Of a stretch of DNA of 64,000 nucleotides, positions 17,075-25,541 are shown in pieces. This stretch comes from Streptomyces nitrosporeus (GTDB lineage Bacteria; Actinomycetota; Actinomycetes; Streptomycetales; Streptomycetaceae). Position 1 is the first letter of the stretch. Each line of letters begins with the position of its first letter. Location of the stretch: contig NZ_CP023702.1 of NCBI RefSeq assembly GCF_008704555.1, positions 4,402,001-4,466,000 on the forward strand, in the 5' to 3' direction. The position numbers and the translations under genes are program-made. The notes under the pieces were generated by a model that worked only from the letters and a program-made list of their open reading frames with translations, was not told where the DNA came from and did no database searches.

Positions 17075-17281
17075 CGGGCCTCCGCTCGATCCGCCCCTCG
17101 TACATGACTTCCCAGCGTGAGCGGGCGGTCCGGCCAGCGCTTTCTGTGCGGGCCGCGCCCCCTCGTGCCGGGCGGCCAGGAGCTGGTCCGAGGGCCAGCC
17201 GTTCGGCATCGCTCTTCTGGCGGCTCCTGGTGGGCATTCCAGCCCAGCTCAGTAACAACCAACGATGAAGAGGAGTGCAGC

Positions 17282-17461
17282 ATGACGCGCAGCACCGTGG
17301 TGCCCAGCCGTACCGAAGTACGACCGCAGATTCCGGGTGCATCAGACGGCTTCGACCTGGATGTCTCGCTCGTGGAGATCGCCGACCCGGCAGGTCTGGT
17401 CAACCTGACCGACGACAACTGCGGTTCCACCTGCGGCGCCTGCACCACCAACGTCGCCTGA
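17282..17461 (+). CDS. lanA: FxLD family class I lanthipeptide precursor
   Basis: This 59-residue precursor has a leader of about 40 residues containing the family signature FDLDVSLVE (residues 24-32), the recognition motif of FxLD lanthipeptides. The C-terminal core region is about LTDDNCGSTCGACTTNVA. It has three cysteines (47, 51, 54) and five Ser/Thr (T43, S49, T50, T55, T56) for dehydration and thioether ring formation. Asp44/Asp45 next to Asn-Cys are candidates for the PIMT-like enzyme encoded downstream. AGGAG at 17271-17275 gives good spacing to the ATG. It is first in the operon, followed by a hairpin and then lanB. Confidence 0.9.
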   Translation: MTRSTVVPSRTEVRPQIPGASDGFDLDVSLVEIADPAGLVNLTDDNCGSTCGACTTNVA

Positions 17462-17494
17462 CGCCTGAATTGAAGCCCCAGGTCACCTTCGGTC

Positions 17495-17526
17495 TGGTGC
17501 CGTCGCGCTCCCGCGCGGCGGCACCA
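17495..17526 (+). promoter_or_regulatory. Hairpin between lanA and lanB (transcript attenuator)
   Basis: 17495-17508 pairs with 17513-17526 (14 bp with one G-U pair) around a 4-base loop. It sits 34 bases after the precursor stop and 33 bases before lanB. In RiPP operons a partial terminator here gives much more precursor mRNA than enzyme mRNA, which is the likely role (inferred). Confidence 0.6.
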
Positions 17527-17558
17527 GCCGCCCATACCTTCGCCCATGGAGGTCATCG

Positions 17559-20500
17559 ATGGTTGCTCAACCCACAGTGTTCCGGGCCGGTTCCACCGCT
17601 CTCGTGCGCGCCGTGGCCCGACTGTTTCTGCCGGTTCCTCCGTGCCCTGACCCGGATGACCACTCTTCCGACGGCTCCTCTGCCTGCGTGACGTGGCTTC
17701 GCGCGGTCTGGGCGGACCAGCACATCGCCGGCGCCGTGGAGCACTCCAGCCCAGCCTTGGCCATGCAGGTGCGGGTCGTGTGTACGACCGAGAATCCTCC
17801 CCTTCGAGACATACGGCGCGCGGCGCTGTCGGTGTCCCGTTACCTTCTGCGGGCCCAGCACCGGGCCACGCCCTTCGGCCTGTTCGCCGGAGTGGCTACT
17901 GTGGCTTTCGGCTCGCGGGCACGTGCGGAGTGGGGCAAGGCTCACGTGGCTGTGGGCCGCGCGGGTGCGGAGTGGCTCACCGCTGTGGTCGAACGGCTCG
18001 AGTCCTGCCCGGAACTCCTCGACCAGCTGCCCGTCGTCGTCAACAACACGGTGATGAGCCGGGGGGACCGGCTCATCGTGCCGTTCCAACCCGATCCGAA
18101 TGACGACCGGATGCGCGCGGTCGAGGCATCCCTGGCTCTGACAGAGCCGGTGCGTGCGGTCCTCGCCGAGGCCCGGACGCCGATTCGCTGCGGAGCTCTC
18201 ACGGAGAGGCTCCGGGCGGAGTTCCCCGAGGCCGATACGGAGAAGGTGCACCGTCTGCTTGCGGAGCTGGTCCGGAGGCGAGTGCTCATCACGAGCCTGC
18301 ACGCTCCAAGTACCGAGACCGACGCCCTCGGGTATCTGCTCGACCAACTCGACACGATCGACGTCGACAACCTTGCGTCGGTAGCGGAGACGGCACGCGA
18401 GCTGCACGCGGTCCGAATGGGCTTGAAGGAGTGCGCCACGCGCGGCGGCCGGGACAGCACCGCAGCGCGGATGCGGGCCCTCGTGCCCGGCCTGCGGCGA
18501 CACCCTGTTGCGCTTGACCTGCGGTTGGATGCGCGGCTCGTCCTACCGGAGGAAGTGGCTCGGGAGATCGAGCACGCCGCCTTCACCCTGACCCGGGTGA
18601 GCACCCGCCCGTACGGGACAGCCGCGTGGAACGCCTACCACCAGCGCTTCTACGAGCGGTACGGCATCGGCACGATGGTCCCGCTCGCGGAGGTCGTCGC
18701 GGACAGCGGGACTGGCTACCCCGACGGCTACCCGGGCAGTCCTGACGGTTCGCGTCGGCCCCGCGTCTCCGCTCGGGATGACGCCCTCGTACGCCTGGCG
18801 CAGGGTGCTGCGCTCGACCGCCGCGACGAGGTCGTACTCACTGACGGACAGATCGACGTCCTGGACGTGGGGCCCGACGAGCCACGACTGCCGCCGCACC
18901 TGGAGGTAGGGGTGCGAGTGCACGCCGCCAGTCTGGAGGACTTGCAGCGCGGACGATTCCAGCTGGAGGTCGTGAGCGTGTCGCGCGGGGCCGGCGTCTC
19001 GACAGGCCGGTTCCTCGACGTATTGGCGCCCTCCGAGCGTCAGGCCCTGGCCACGGAGCTGGCCGGTCTTCCGGCTGCGGACAGCGACACCGTGCCCGCC
19101 CAGCTCTCCTTCCCGCCGCTGCTCCCGGAGAGCGCTCATGTCACCCGCGCCCCGCAGGTCCTGCCTACCTTGATCAGCCTCCAAGAGCACTGCGCACCGA
19201 AAGACACCGTTCTCACCCCGAAGGACCTGGCCGTGGGGTGCGATGGCCGCCGCATGTACCTGGCCGCTCCGGAACGGGGGCACCGCGTCGAGGCCGTCGG
19301 CATGAACGCGCTGAACCTGCACACGCACACTCCGCCGTTGGCACGCTTCCTCACTGAACTGTCCCGTGCCCAGTGCGCGCAGGTCACCGCCTTTGACTGG
19401 GGCGTCGCAGCAGCGATGCCGTTCCTGCCGCGCCTGCGGTACGGGCGTACGGTGCTGACCCCGGCGCGCTGGCGTCTGGAGGCGTCCGAATTACCCGGCC
19501 GTGCTCGTCCTCGTGCTGAGTGGGACACCGCGCTCTCCGAATGGCGGGCACAGCGGGGATTGCCTCGCCGCGTGCTTCTTGTGGAAAACGACCGGCGTCT
19601 CTTCCTCGACCTCGACGAAGGCGGCCACCGGACGCTCCTGCTCCGACACCTCGACCGCGCTCACCAGGCCGTGCTCACTGAGGCCCCGGAACCAGAAGCG
19701 AACGGCTGGTGCGGCGGGCGAGCCCACGAGATCGTGGTGCCGCTCAAAGCGACCCGGCCGCCGTCCTGGCCGCCCCTGCCTGTTCCCACTGCGGCTCGCG
19801 CCCTCTCGTCGGCCCAACGGCAGACTCCCGCTGCTTCATCGGTGTTGCTCGCCGCCTTGTACGGAGATCCACGCCGCCAGGACCTCCTGCTTTCCCAACA
19901 CCTCCCCGGACTCATCGAACGGCTGGGCAACCCGCGGTGGTGGTTCATCCGCTTCCGTGACCCGGACCAGCACCTCCGCGTCCGCATCGCTCTCCCTGAC
20001 CGTAGAACTTTCGCTCAGACGGCGCGCACCGTGAGCGCGTGGGCCGACGACCTGCGCAACGCCGGCCTGCTGGCAGACCTGCGCTATGCCACCTCTTATC
20101 GAGAAATGGGCCGTTGGGGCTCCGGCGCTGCCTGGGAGGCGGCCGAGGATGTGTTTCGGGCAGACTCGCGCGCCGTTCTGGCCCAGCTCACAGAGCCGCA
20201 GAGGCCGACGCAACGCACGCTGGTGGCGGCCCACACCGTCGCCATCGTCTCCGCGTTCCTCGGCAGTGCCGAGGCCGCGATGCGCTGGCTGACCGACCAC
20301 GTCCCGCCGACGGCGCCTGCGTCCGTTCCCCGCCCGCAGTTCAGCGAGGCCGTACGGCTCGCGAACCCAGCCGACGACTGGGCCGCCCTGCGTGAGGTCC
20401 AGGGCGGAGACGCCATCGTGTCGGGTTGGGCAGAGCGCGATGCGGCACTCGCCGCGTACCGGTTGCACCTTCCCGGCCCGGACACCCAGGGCATCGCCGT

Positions 20501-20642
20501 CGATGACGTCCTGACCTCTCTTCTGCACGTCCACTTCGTGCGGCACGTCGCGGTGAACTTCCCCGAGGAAGAGGTGTGCCTCTACCTGGCTCGCGCTGCT
20601 GCTCTGGCGTGGACTGCCCGCACCGCCAAGAGGCCGGCGTGA
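17559..20642 (+). CDS. lanB: Class I lanthipeptide dehydratase LanB (full length)
   Basis: This is a 1027-residue full-length LanB. The N-terminal ~720 residues are the glutamylation (Lant_dehydr_N) region, with RAALSVSRYLLRAQHRATPFGLFAGV typical of its start. The C-terminal ~280 residues are the glutamate-elimination (SpaB_C) domain: WWFIRFRDPDQHLRVRIALPD and the RYATSYREMGRWGSG block. LanB activates Ser/Thr with glutamate from glutamyl-tRNA and eliminates it to dehydroalanine/dehydrobutyrine. Codon 645 is TTA (19491-19493), a bldA dependency. Its TGA overlaps the GTG of lanC. Confidence 0.92.
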   Translation: MVAQPTVFRAGSTALVRAVARLFLPVPPCPDPDDHSSDGSSACVTWLRAVWADQHIAGAVEHSSPALAMQVRVVCTTENPPLRDIRRAALSVSRYLLRAQHRATPFGLFAGVATVAFGSRARAEWGKAHVAVGRAGAEWLTAVVERLESCPELLDQLPVVVNNTVMSRGDRLIVPFQPDPNDDRMRAVEASLALTEPVRAVLAEARTPIRCGALTERLRAEFPEADTEKVHRLLAELVRRRVLITSLHAPSTETDALGYLLDQLDTIDVDNLASVAETARELHAVRMGLKECATRGGRDSTAARMRALVPGLRRHPVALDLRLDARLVLPEEVAREIEHAAFTLTRVSTRPYGTAAWNAYHQRFYERYGIGTMVPLAEVVADSGTGYPDGYPGSPDGSRRPRVSARDDALVRLAQGAALDRRDEVVLTDGQIDVLDVGPDEPRLPPHLEVGVRVHAASLEDLQRGRFQLEVVSVSRGAGVSTGRFLDVLAPSERQALATELAGLPAADSDTVPAQLSFPPLLPESAHVTRAPQVLPTLISLQEHCAPKDTVLTPKDLAVGCDGRRMYLAAPERGHRVEAVGMNALNLHTHTPPLARFLTELSRAQCAQVTAFDWGVAAAMPFLPRLRYGRTVLTPARWRLEASELPGRARPRAEWDTALSEWRAQRGLPRRVLLVENDRRLFLDLDEGGHRTLLLRHLDRAHQAVLTEAPEPEANGWCGGRAHEIVVPLKATRPPSWPPLPVPTAARALSSAQRQTPAASSVLLAALYGDPRRQDLLLSQHLPGLIERLGNPRWWFIRFRDPDQHLRVRIALPDRRTFAQTARTVSAWADDLRNAGLLADLRYATSYREMGRWGSGAAWEAAEDVFRADSRAVLAQLTEPQRPTQRTLVAAHTVAIVSAFLGSAEAAMRWLTDHVPPTAPASVPRPQFSEAVRLANPADDWAALREVQGGDAIVSGWAERDAALAAYRLHLPGPDTQGIAVDDVLTSLLHVHFVRHVAVNFPEEEVCLYLARAAALAWTARTAKRPA

Positions 20643-21904
20643 CCGGGCTCCCGACGCTCGGCCTGGTCGATGCCGTTGCTGTGAGGCTCGCCGACCCCGG
20701 CACGGTGCCTTCCGTTCTCCAGACACATCGGCAACATCTCGCCTACGGCCCGCCCGGGATCGCGCTTCTCCACATCGAGCGGGCCGCGAACGGCCTCGGA
20801 CCGTGGCAGCATGCGCACGGCTGGCTCGCTGCTGCGTCCCACGGATCCCTCACGAGTGGACCCGACAGCCACCCCTTCTACGGCGTGCCCGCCTTCGCCC
20901 ACGCCCTTGCCTGCGCCGCCGACCATCTTCCTGGCTCCTACCAGCACGCCTTGGACTCGATGGACCGGCAGATCGGGCTCGACGTCAGACGCCGTCTCGA
21001 CGTAGCGCATCGCCGCATCGATGCCGGATGCCTTCCGCAACTGGCCGAGTTCGACGCCATCCGGGGCCTGACCGGATACGGGGCTTACCTTCTACGCCGG
21101 AACCCAGACAGTCCTATGGTGCGCGCTGTCCTCGACTACTGCGTGCGCCTTATCGAACCGATCTGGGAATCTGGCGAGGACCTTCCGGGTTGGTGGACTG
21201 CGATGGGGCCCTCGGGCAGACCGGACGAACAATTCCCCGGTGGACATGCCAACACCGGCATGGCCCACGGCATCGCCGGAGTGCTCGTGCTTCTGGCCCT
21301 CGCCGCCCGGAAGAGCACCATTACGAACGGGCACCTCAGAGCGCTGCACACCATCCTGGCCTGGCTCGACCGCTGGCAGGAGGAGACAGGCCGAGGAGCA
21401 ACCTGGCCGTACTGGATCACCCGGAGCGAGCTACGTACCGGTCGCTGCGCCGCGTCCGAACTCCGGCGTTCGTCATGGTGTTACGGAACCGCCGGCCTCG
21501 CCCGCGCTCAGCAACTCGCCGCGCTCGCTACCGGTGACACCGAACGCCAGATCACGGCGGAGAATGCGCTCGCCGCCGCCCTCTTCGACCCGGACCAGCT
21601 CGGAGCCATGACGGACCACGGCCTGTGCCACGGCTTCGCCGGCCTCACCCACATCGCCGTCCGCACGGCCGCAGACGCCCATCCCTCAACCGTCGGCCGA
21701 CTCCGAGCCGCGATCCCGGGTCTTCTGGCCGCGATCTGCCCGGTGGACAACGACCTCGAACGCGCGGCCACGGCACTTGTCAGTGGCACCGGAGCGGGGC
21801 CCGGCCTGCTCGATGGAGCCGCCGGAACAGCCCTGGCTCTTCTCGCTGCCGATACCGCCGCACCGCCCCAGTCCGCCTGGGATTCCTGCCTGCTCATTGC
21901 CTGA
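20639..21904 (+). CDS. lanC: Lanthipeptide cyclase LanC
   Basis: LanC adds cysteine thiols to dehydrated Ser/Thr to close (methyl)lanthionine rings, using a Zn2+ site. The 421-residue product has the alpha-toroid repeats with GHANTGMAHGIAGVL (active-site His), SSWCYGTAGLARA (Cys281) and LCHGFAGLTHI (Cys330, His331), i.e. all three zinc ligands. The N-terminus is taken at GTG 20639, whose GTGA overlaps the lanB stop, so translation is coupled to lanB. Length and motifs fit a functional cyclase. Confidence 0.92.
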   Translation: MTGLPTLGLVDAVAVRLADPGTVPSVLQTHRQHLAYGPPGIALLHIERAANGLGPWQHAHGWLAAASHGSLTSGPDSHPFYGVPAFAHALACAADHLPGSYQHALDSMDRQIGLDVRRRLDVAHRRIDAGCLPQLAEFDAIRGLTGYGAYLLRRNPDSPMVRAVLDYCVRLIEPIWESGEDLPGWWTAMGPSGRPDEQFPGGHANTGMAHGIAGVLVLLALAARKSTITNGHLRALHTILAWLDRWQEETGRGATWPYWITRSELRTGRCAASELRRSSWCYGTAGLARAQQLAALATGDTERQITAENALAAALFDPDQLGAMTDHGLCHGFAGLTHIAVRTAADAHPSTVGRLRAAIPGLLAAICPVDNDLERAATALVSGTGAGPGLLDGAAGTALALLAADTAAPPQSAWDSCLLIA

Positions 21905-21925
21905 TTCACCGACCGAAGGACTTCG

Positions 21926-24004
21926 ATGCCCCCTGACTGGCAGCAGCACAACATCACCTTCATCGATCGCGAGAGCGCCCGGCACGCCATCGACGAACGC
22001 CTCGGGCCCGCCCTGATCACAGCCGAGACCGAGGGGCAGCTCACCGGCTGGTGGTTCATGAACAAGCAGCCCTGGCCGCTGCGGTACCTCGCCGACGAGC
22101 CCTCCCCGATCATTGAGTCGCTGCTGAGCGATCTCGTGGGTGACGGGGCGGTCGTGTCATGGCTGCCCTCTGTCTACGAGCCCGAGTCCGGGGCATTTGG
22201 CGGTCCGGACGCTATGGACACGGCCCACGGACTGTTCCACAGCGACTCCCGCCACCTGCTCACCTACCAGCCGAGCCCGGACCACTTGGGGCGCAAGGAG
22301 ACTGCGGTCCTGCTGGCGAGCGCCATGATGCGCGGCGCCGGACTCGACTGGTTCGAGCAGGGCGACGTATGGGCGAAGGTCTCGGCTCTTCGGCCGCCCA
22401 CCGACCCAGCGCGCTCCGAGAGAGCCGCTGAATTGGTTCCGGCGATGCGGAAGCTCATGACCGCTGACGCCTACAGCCTCTGTAACCAGGGTGGTCCACT
22501 CCACGCACACGAGGAGTGGGTGACCGCCTTCGAACGGGCCGGTGCCGCGCTCGCCGCGCTCGCCTGCCGCGGCGTCCTCACACGCGGCCTGCGAGCCGTC
22601 ATAGCCCACCACATCATCTTCCACGCCAACCGCGCCGGTCTCGTCAGGGACGACCAGAGCGCTCTGTCCGACATTGCACGAGAGGCAGTCATGGGAACGA
22701 GTGACCACACCGCGTCGCCGACCGAGTCGACGACCGACGCCGATAGCGTGAAAGGGGTGAACACCGACACGATCGCCACTCCGACATCCGATGCCGCGCG
22801 CCTCCGTAACGCCCTGGTGGACCAGCTCCGGGCTGACGGAAGCGCCCGCACTCCCGGCGTGGAGACCGCGTTGCGGACCGTGCCCCGTCACGTGTTCGTG
22901 CCCGATGTGCCGCTCGAAGACGCATACGCCAACGCGCCGGTGCACATCAAGTACGACACCGACGGCAGCTCGATCTCCTGCGCCTCCCAGCCGGGCGTGG
23001 TCGCCCTCATGCTGGACCAGCTCGACGCCCAGCAAGGCGAGCGCATCCTCGAACTTGGCGCAGGCACCGGTTACAACGCCGGCCTGCTCGCCCATCTGGT
23101 CGGTGAGAGCGGGCACGTCACCACGCTCGATGTCGACGACGACCTCGTAGAGGGCGCCCGCGCGCATCTCTCCGCCGCCGGAACCACCAACGTTGAGGCG
23201 GTCACCCGAGACGGGGCCCTCGGCTACGCGGAAGGTGCGCCGTACGACCGAATCATCGCCACCGTAGGCGTGCACGGCGTGCCGCACGCCTGGTTGCAGC
23301 AGCTTGCTCCCGGGGGCCGGCTTCTCGTCCCGCAGCGCCTCAAGGGCACGGTGTCCCGGTCCATCGCCTATGAGAAGCGCGATGGCCGGTGGATGTCCCT
23401 CGGTAGCGAGATGAACACCTTCATGCCGCTCAGGCGGGGCATCGCCGACGACGACCGCCGGGTGATCCCGCTCAGCACGGACGGAACCGTACGGCTCCAG
23501 GCCCCCGCCGGGCAGACCATCGACGCCGAGGCCCTCGACGGCGTCCTGCACGAGCCGCGCACCGAGGAGTGGACGGGCATGACGGTCCGCGCCATGGAGT
23601 CGCCGGAGTGGATGGAACTGTTCCTCACCTGTTCCCTTCCCTCCGGCCTGATCCGGATGCTCTTCCCGCAAGACGCCAAGGGCACTTTGCTCACCGAGGA
23701 CCCCTACCCCTCCTCGACCGCAGCCGTCGACAAAGGCGCCGTCACCTACCTCGCACGGCGCCTGTCGGAGAAGAAGACCTCCGAGGGCGGCAAGCTGTGG
23801 GAGTTCGGGGTCATCGGCCACGGTCCCGGCAGCGATGAACTGGCCGCAAGGGTCGCTGCGGCCATCCGCGCGTGGGATCTGGGGTACCGGGGCCGTGGAG
23901 CCACGTTCGAGATCCAGCCTCTCGATGCCCCCGCGATCGAGCAGCGAGCCGGCCTCTTCGCGCTCGACACCCCGCTGAACCGCATCGTCGTCGAATGGAG
24001 TTGA
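21926..24004 (+). CDS. Fusion of SpaB_C-like domain with PIMT-like methyltransferase, FxLD system
   Basis: This protein has 692 residues. Residues ~1-250 resemble the thiopeptide-type/SpaB_C domain: SVYEPESGAFGGPDAMDTAH and LFHSDSRHLL. A disordered Thr/Ser/Asp linker lies near 255-290. Residues ~290-520 are a protein-L-isoaspartate O-methyltransferase-like SAM domain with ILELGAGTGYNAGLL (ELGAGTG at 376-382), preceded by VPRHVFVPDVPLEDAY. A C-terminal extension of ~170 residues is specific to the FxLD methyltransferase family. Relatives (LanS) methylate an Asp of the peptide, leading to a succinimide or isoaspartate. The function of the fused N-domain alongside a full-length LanB is unclear. 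Confidence 0.85.
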   Translation: MPPDWQQHNITFIDRESARHAIDERLGPALITAETEGQLTGWWFMNKQPWPLRYLADEPSPIIESLLSDLVGDGAVVSWLPSVYEPESGAFGGPDAMDTAHGLFHSDSRHLLTYQPSPDHLGRKETAVLLASAMMRGAGLDWFEQGDVWAKVSALRPPTDPARSERAAELVPAMRKLMTADAYSLCNQGGPLHAHEEWVTAFERAGAALAALACRGVLTRGLRAVIAHHIIFHANRAGLVRDDQSALSDIAREAVMGTSDHTASPTESTTDADSVKGVNTDTIATPTSDAARLRNALVDQLRADGSARTPGVETALRTVPRHVFVPDVPLEDAYANAPVHIKYDTDGSSISCASQPGVVALMLDQLDAQQGERILELGAGTGYNAGLLAHLVGESGHVTTLDVDDDLVEGARAHLSAAGTTNVEAVTRDGALGYAEGAPYDRIIATVGVHGVPHAWLQQLAPGGRLLVPQRLKGTVSRSIAYEKRDGRWMSLGSEMNTFMPLRRGIADDDRRVIPLSTDGTVRLQAPAGQTIDAEALDGVLHEPRTEEWTGMTVRAMESPEWMELFLTCSLPSGLIRMLFPQDAKGTLLTEDPYPSSTAAVDKGAVTYLARRLSEKKTSEGGKLWEFGVIGHGPGSDELAARVAAAIRAWDLGYRGRGATFEIQPLDAPAIEQRAGLFALDTPLNRIVVEWS

Positions 24005-24023
24005 CACTTCACGCGTAGTGGGC

Positions 24024-24054
24024 GGTGGCCGCCGGCGCGCAACCGGCGGCCACC
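24024..24054. terminator. Hairpin after the methyltransferase gene
   Basis: 24024-24035 pairs perfectly with 24043-24054 (12 bp) around a 7-base loop. It is between the fusion methyltransferase and the helical unknown, so it may end the core operon or reduce expression of the last gene. Confidence 0.6.
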
Positions 24055-24089
24055 GTGGCTTACCCGTCTTCACACACCTGGGGGAGTCC

Positions 24090-25214
24090 ATGGACCCGCA
24101 CGGATCCACAGCTCAGCACTTTCCGCTCGTCGCCCGATTCCGGCCCGCCTGCCTTCCCCTGCCGAAGCGCGTGCGCGCGCTCGTCGACCTGGCCGACACC
24201 GCGATGGCGGAGACCGATCAGGGGGTGGCGTCCTCCGTCTACAACCAGGCTGCGCTCATCGCCTCCGATCTCGACCTTCCCGACCTCGCACGCGAGATGT
24301 GTCACCAGCATGCCGCCGCCTACCTCCACGCCTGCCCCCTACCCGGCATGACCGCGATCCGGGGGCTGGAGCCCGTCGTCAACCTCGCCCGCCTCCAGAT
24401 CCGCGCCGGCCGCGCAGATGAGGGCCGTCGGCGACTGCTCGACCTCTATGGGGCCGTCGAGGCAGGCACGTCTGTTCGGTTCGAGGGCGTCACCGTGCCC
24501 GCGGACCTCACTGCGACGGACGAAGACCGCCACGAGGTTCGCGCGTGGCTGTGGCGCGTGCTCCTCGCCGACGGCACGCGCACTCTCACCACCGAGGGAC
24601 GTTGGGCCGAGGCCCTGGCACACATCGAAGCTCACCATGGCGTCGGGAAACGGATGCTCGACGGGCGTCAGGTCGCTGTACTTGCCGCCCTCGTTGTGAG
24701 TGACACAGCAGGGGCCGCTGCTCTGCTCACTGAGACGATGCCCGGCGATCCGTGGGAGCAAGCCGTCACGGCCTGTCTGACCGCCCTGTCCCGGCGGGAC
24801 GCCAGGCAGCCCGTCGACAGCCACCTGAGGGATCTGGCAGCCATCTGTCTTGAGCGGCAGGCCGAACCTGGGATAACCGTCTTCGACATCCGGCTTGGCC
24901 TTACCGTCCTCGACGCGATCGGCTCCGCCGAGGCGCCCGCTGCACACCGCATCGTCGAGGATCTCCACCGGAGGACAACGGACGCCGAAGACGGCTACGC
25001 GGCCCGCGAGAACCTGGCGCATCCTCTGTTCGTCGCGATCGCCACCGATCGGCAAGAACAGGATTGCCGCGCCCTGGTACGTGCCTGCGCCATCGGGGCA
25101 GGGACTATGCCGGACCAGCTGCAAGCAGAACTGAGAGCGGCATTGAGCGCCAGCGACAGCGTGATCCGGGAAAGCCTTGCACGCCTCTCCGACCCGAACG
25201 CACTGCCTCTGTGA
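24090..25214 (+). CDS. Unrecognised helical-repeat protein in lanthipeptide cluster
   Basis: This 374-residue protein has no family I can name with confidence. It is nearly all helical, with TPR-like pairs (SVYNQAALIASDLDLPDLA, VVNLARLQIRAGRADEGRRR, LTVLDAIGSAEAPAAHRIVE). There is no signal peptide, membrane segment, HTH or obvious catalytic motif. GGGGGAG lies 3 bases upstream of the chosen ATG; an upstream extension of the frame is poor. Position directly after the methyltransferase suggests a cluster-specific scaffold or regulator, but this is inferred from location only. Confidence 0.6.
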   Translation: MDPHGSTAQHFPLVARFRPACLPLPKRVRALVDLADTAMAETDQGVASSVYNQAALIASDLDLPDLAREMCHQHAAAYLHACPLPGMTAIRGLEPVVNLARLQIRAGRADEGRRRLLDLYGAVEAGTSVRFEGVTVPADLTATDEDRHEVRAWLWRVLLADGTRTLTTEGRWAEALAHIEAHHGVGKRMLDGRQVAVLAALVVSDTAGAAALLTETMPGDPWEQAVTACLTALSRRDARQPVDSHLRDLAAICLERQAEPGITVFDIRLGLTVLDAIGSAEAPAAHRIVEDLHRRTTDAEDGYAARENLAHPLFVAIATDRQEQDCRALVRACAIGAGTMPDQLQAELRAALSASDSVIRESLARLSDPNALPL

Positions 25215-25502
25215 AGTGAGCCTGATGGACACACAGAGCCCGACAAGCCGTTCCTCCCCCGCCAGCGCGGCCCGCGCTACCTGCAGGCGGCGCGGGAAGA
25301 CGGCATGCACGCCCTCTGGCACGCCTACGCCTCCGTGCTACTGGACGCGGGCGAGAGCATCAAAACCCTATCCGAGTACCTCGGCCACTCGGACCCGGGC
25401 TTCACGCTGCGGACGTACACCCACCTGCTGCCGAAGGCCGCATCAGTGCCCCAAGCGAAACCAATGTGCCCTGGCTGCCTGACGGCCCCTCTCAGGCGCT
25501 AA
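25215..25502 (+). pseudogene. C-terminal remnant of tyrosine recombinase/integrase
   Basis: The frame directly after the previous stop reads as the last ~95 residues of a phage-type integrase: PFLPRQRGPRYLQAAREDG, then MHALWHAYASVLLDAGESI, LSEYLGHSDPGF and TLRTYTHLLP. The GHSD and TLRTYTH elements keep a catalytic His and the Tyr nucleophile. The HxxR box, however, reads H-A-L-W-H where R is expected (TGG for CGG). No N-terminal domain or start codon exists. The tail after LLP also diverges from the family. It is non-functional and abuts the right att repeat. Confidence 0.8.
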
Positions 25503-25541
25503 CGAGAGCGGGACCCGGAAGCCCCGCCCGAACCCACCGGA

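Noticed and set aside
17061..17342. Minus-strand frame ending MYEGRIERRPVNAP, overlapping the precursor region
   Set aside because: The short tail looks protein-like, but the rest is antisense to the lanthipeptide precursor and low-complexity; not supported as a gene.
22157..24109. 650-codon frame antisense to the FxLD methyltransferase
   Set aside because: Shadow of a gene with clear SAM and SpaB_C motifs on the plus strand.
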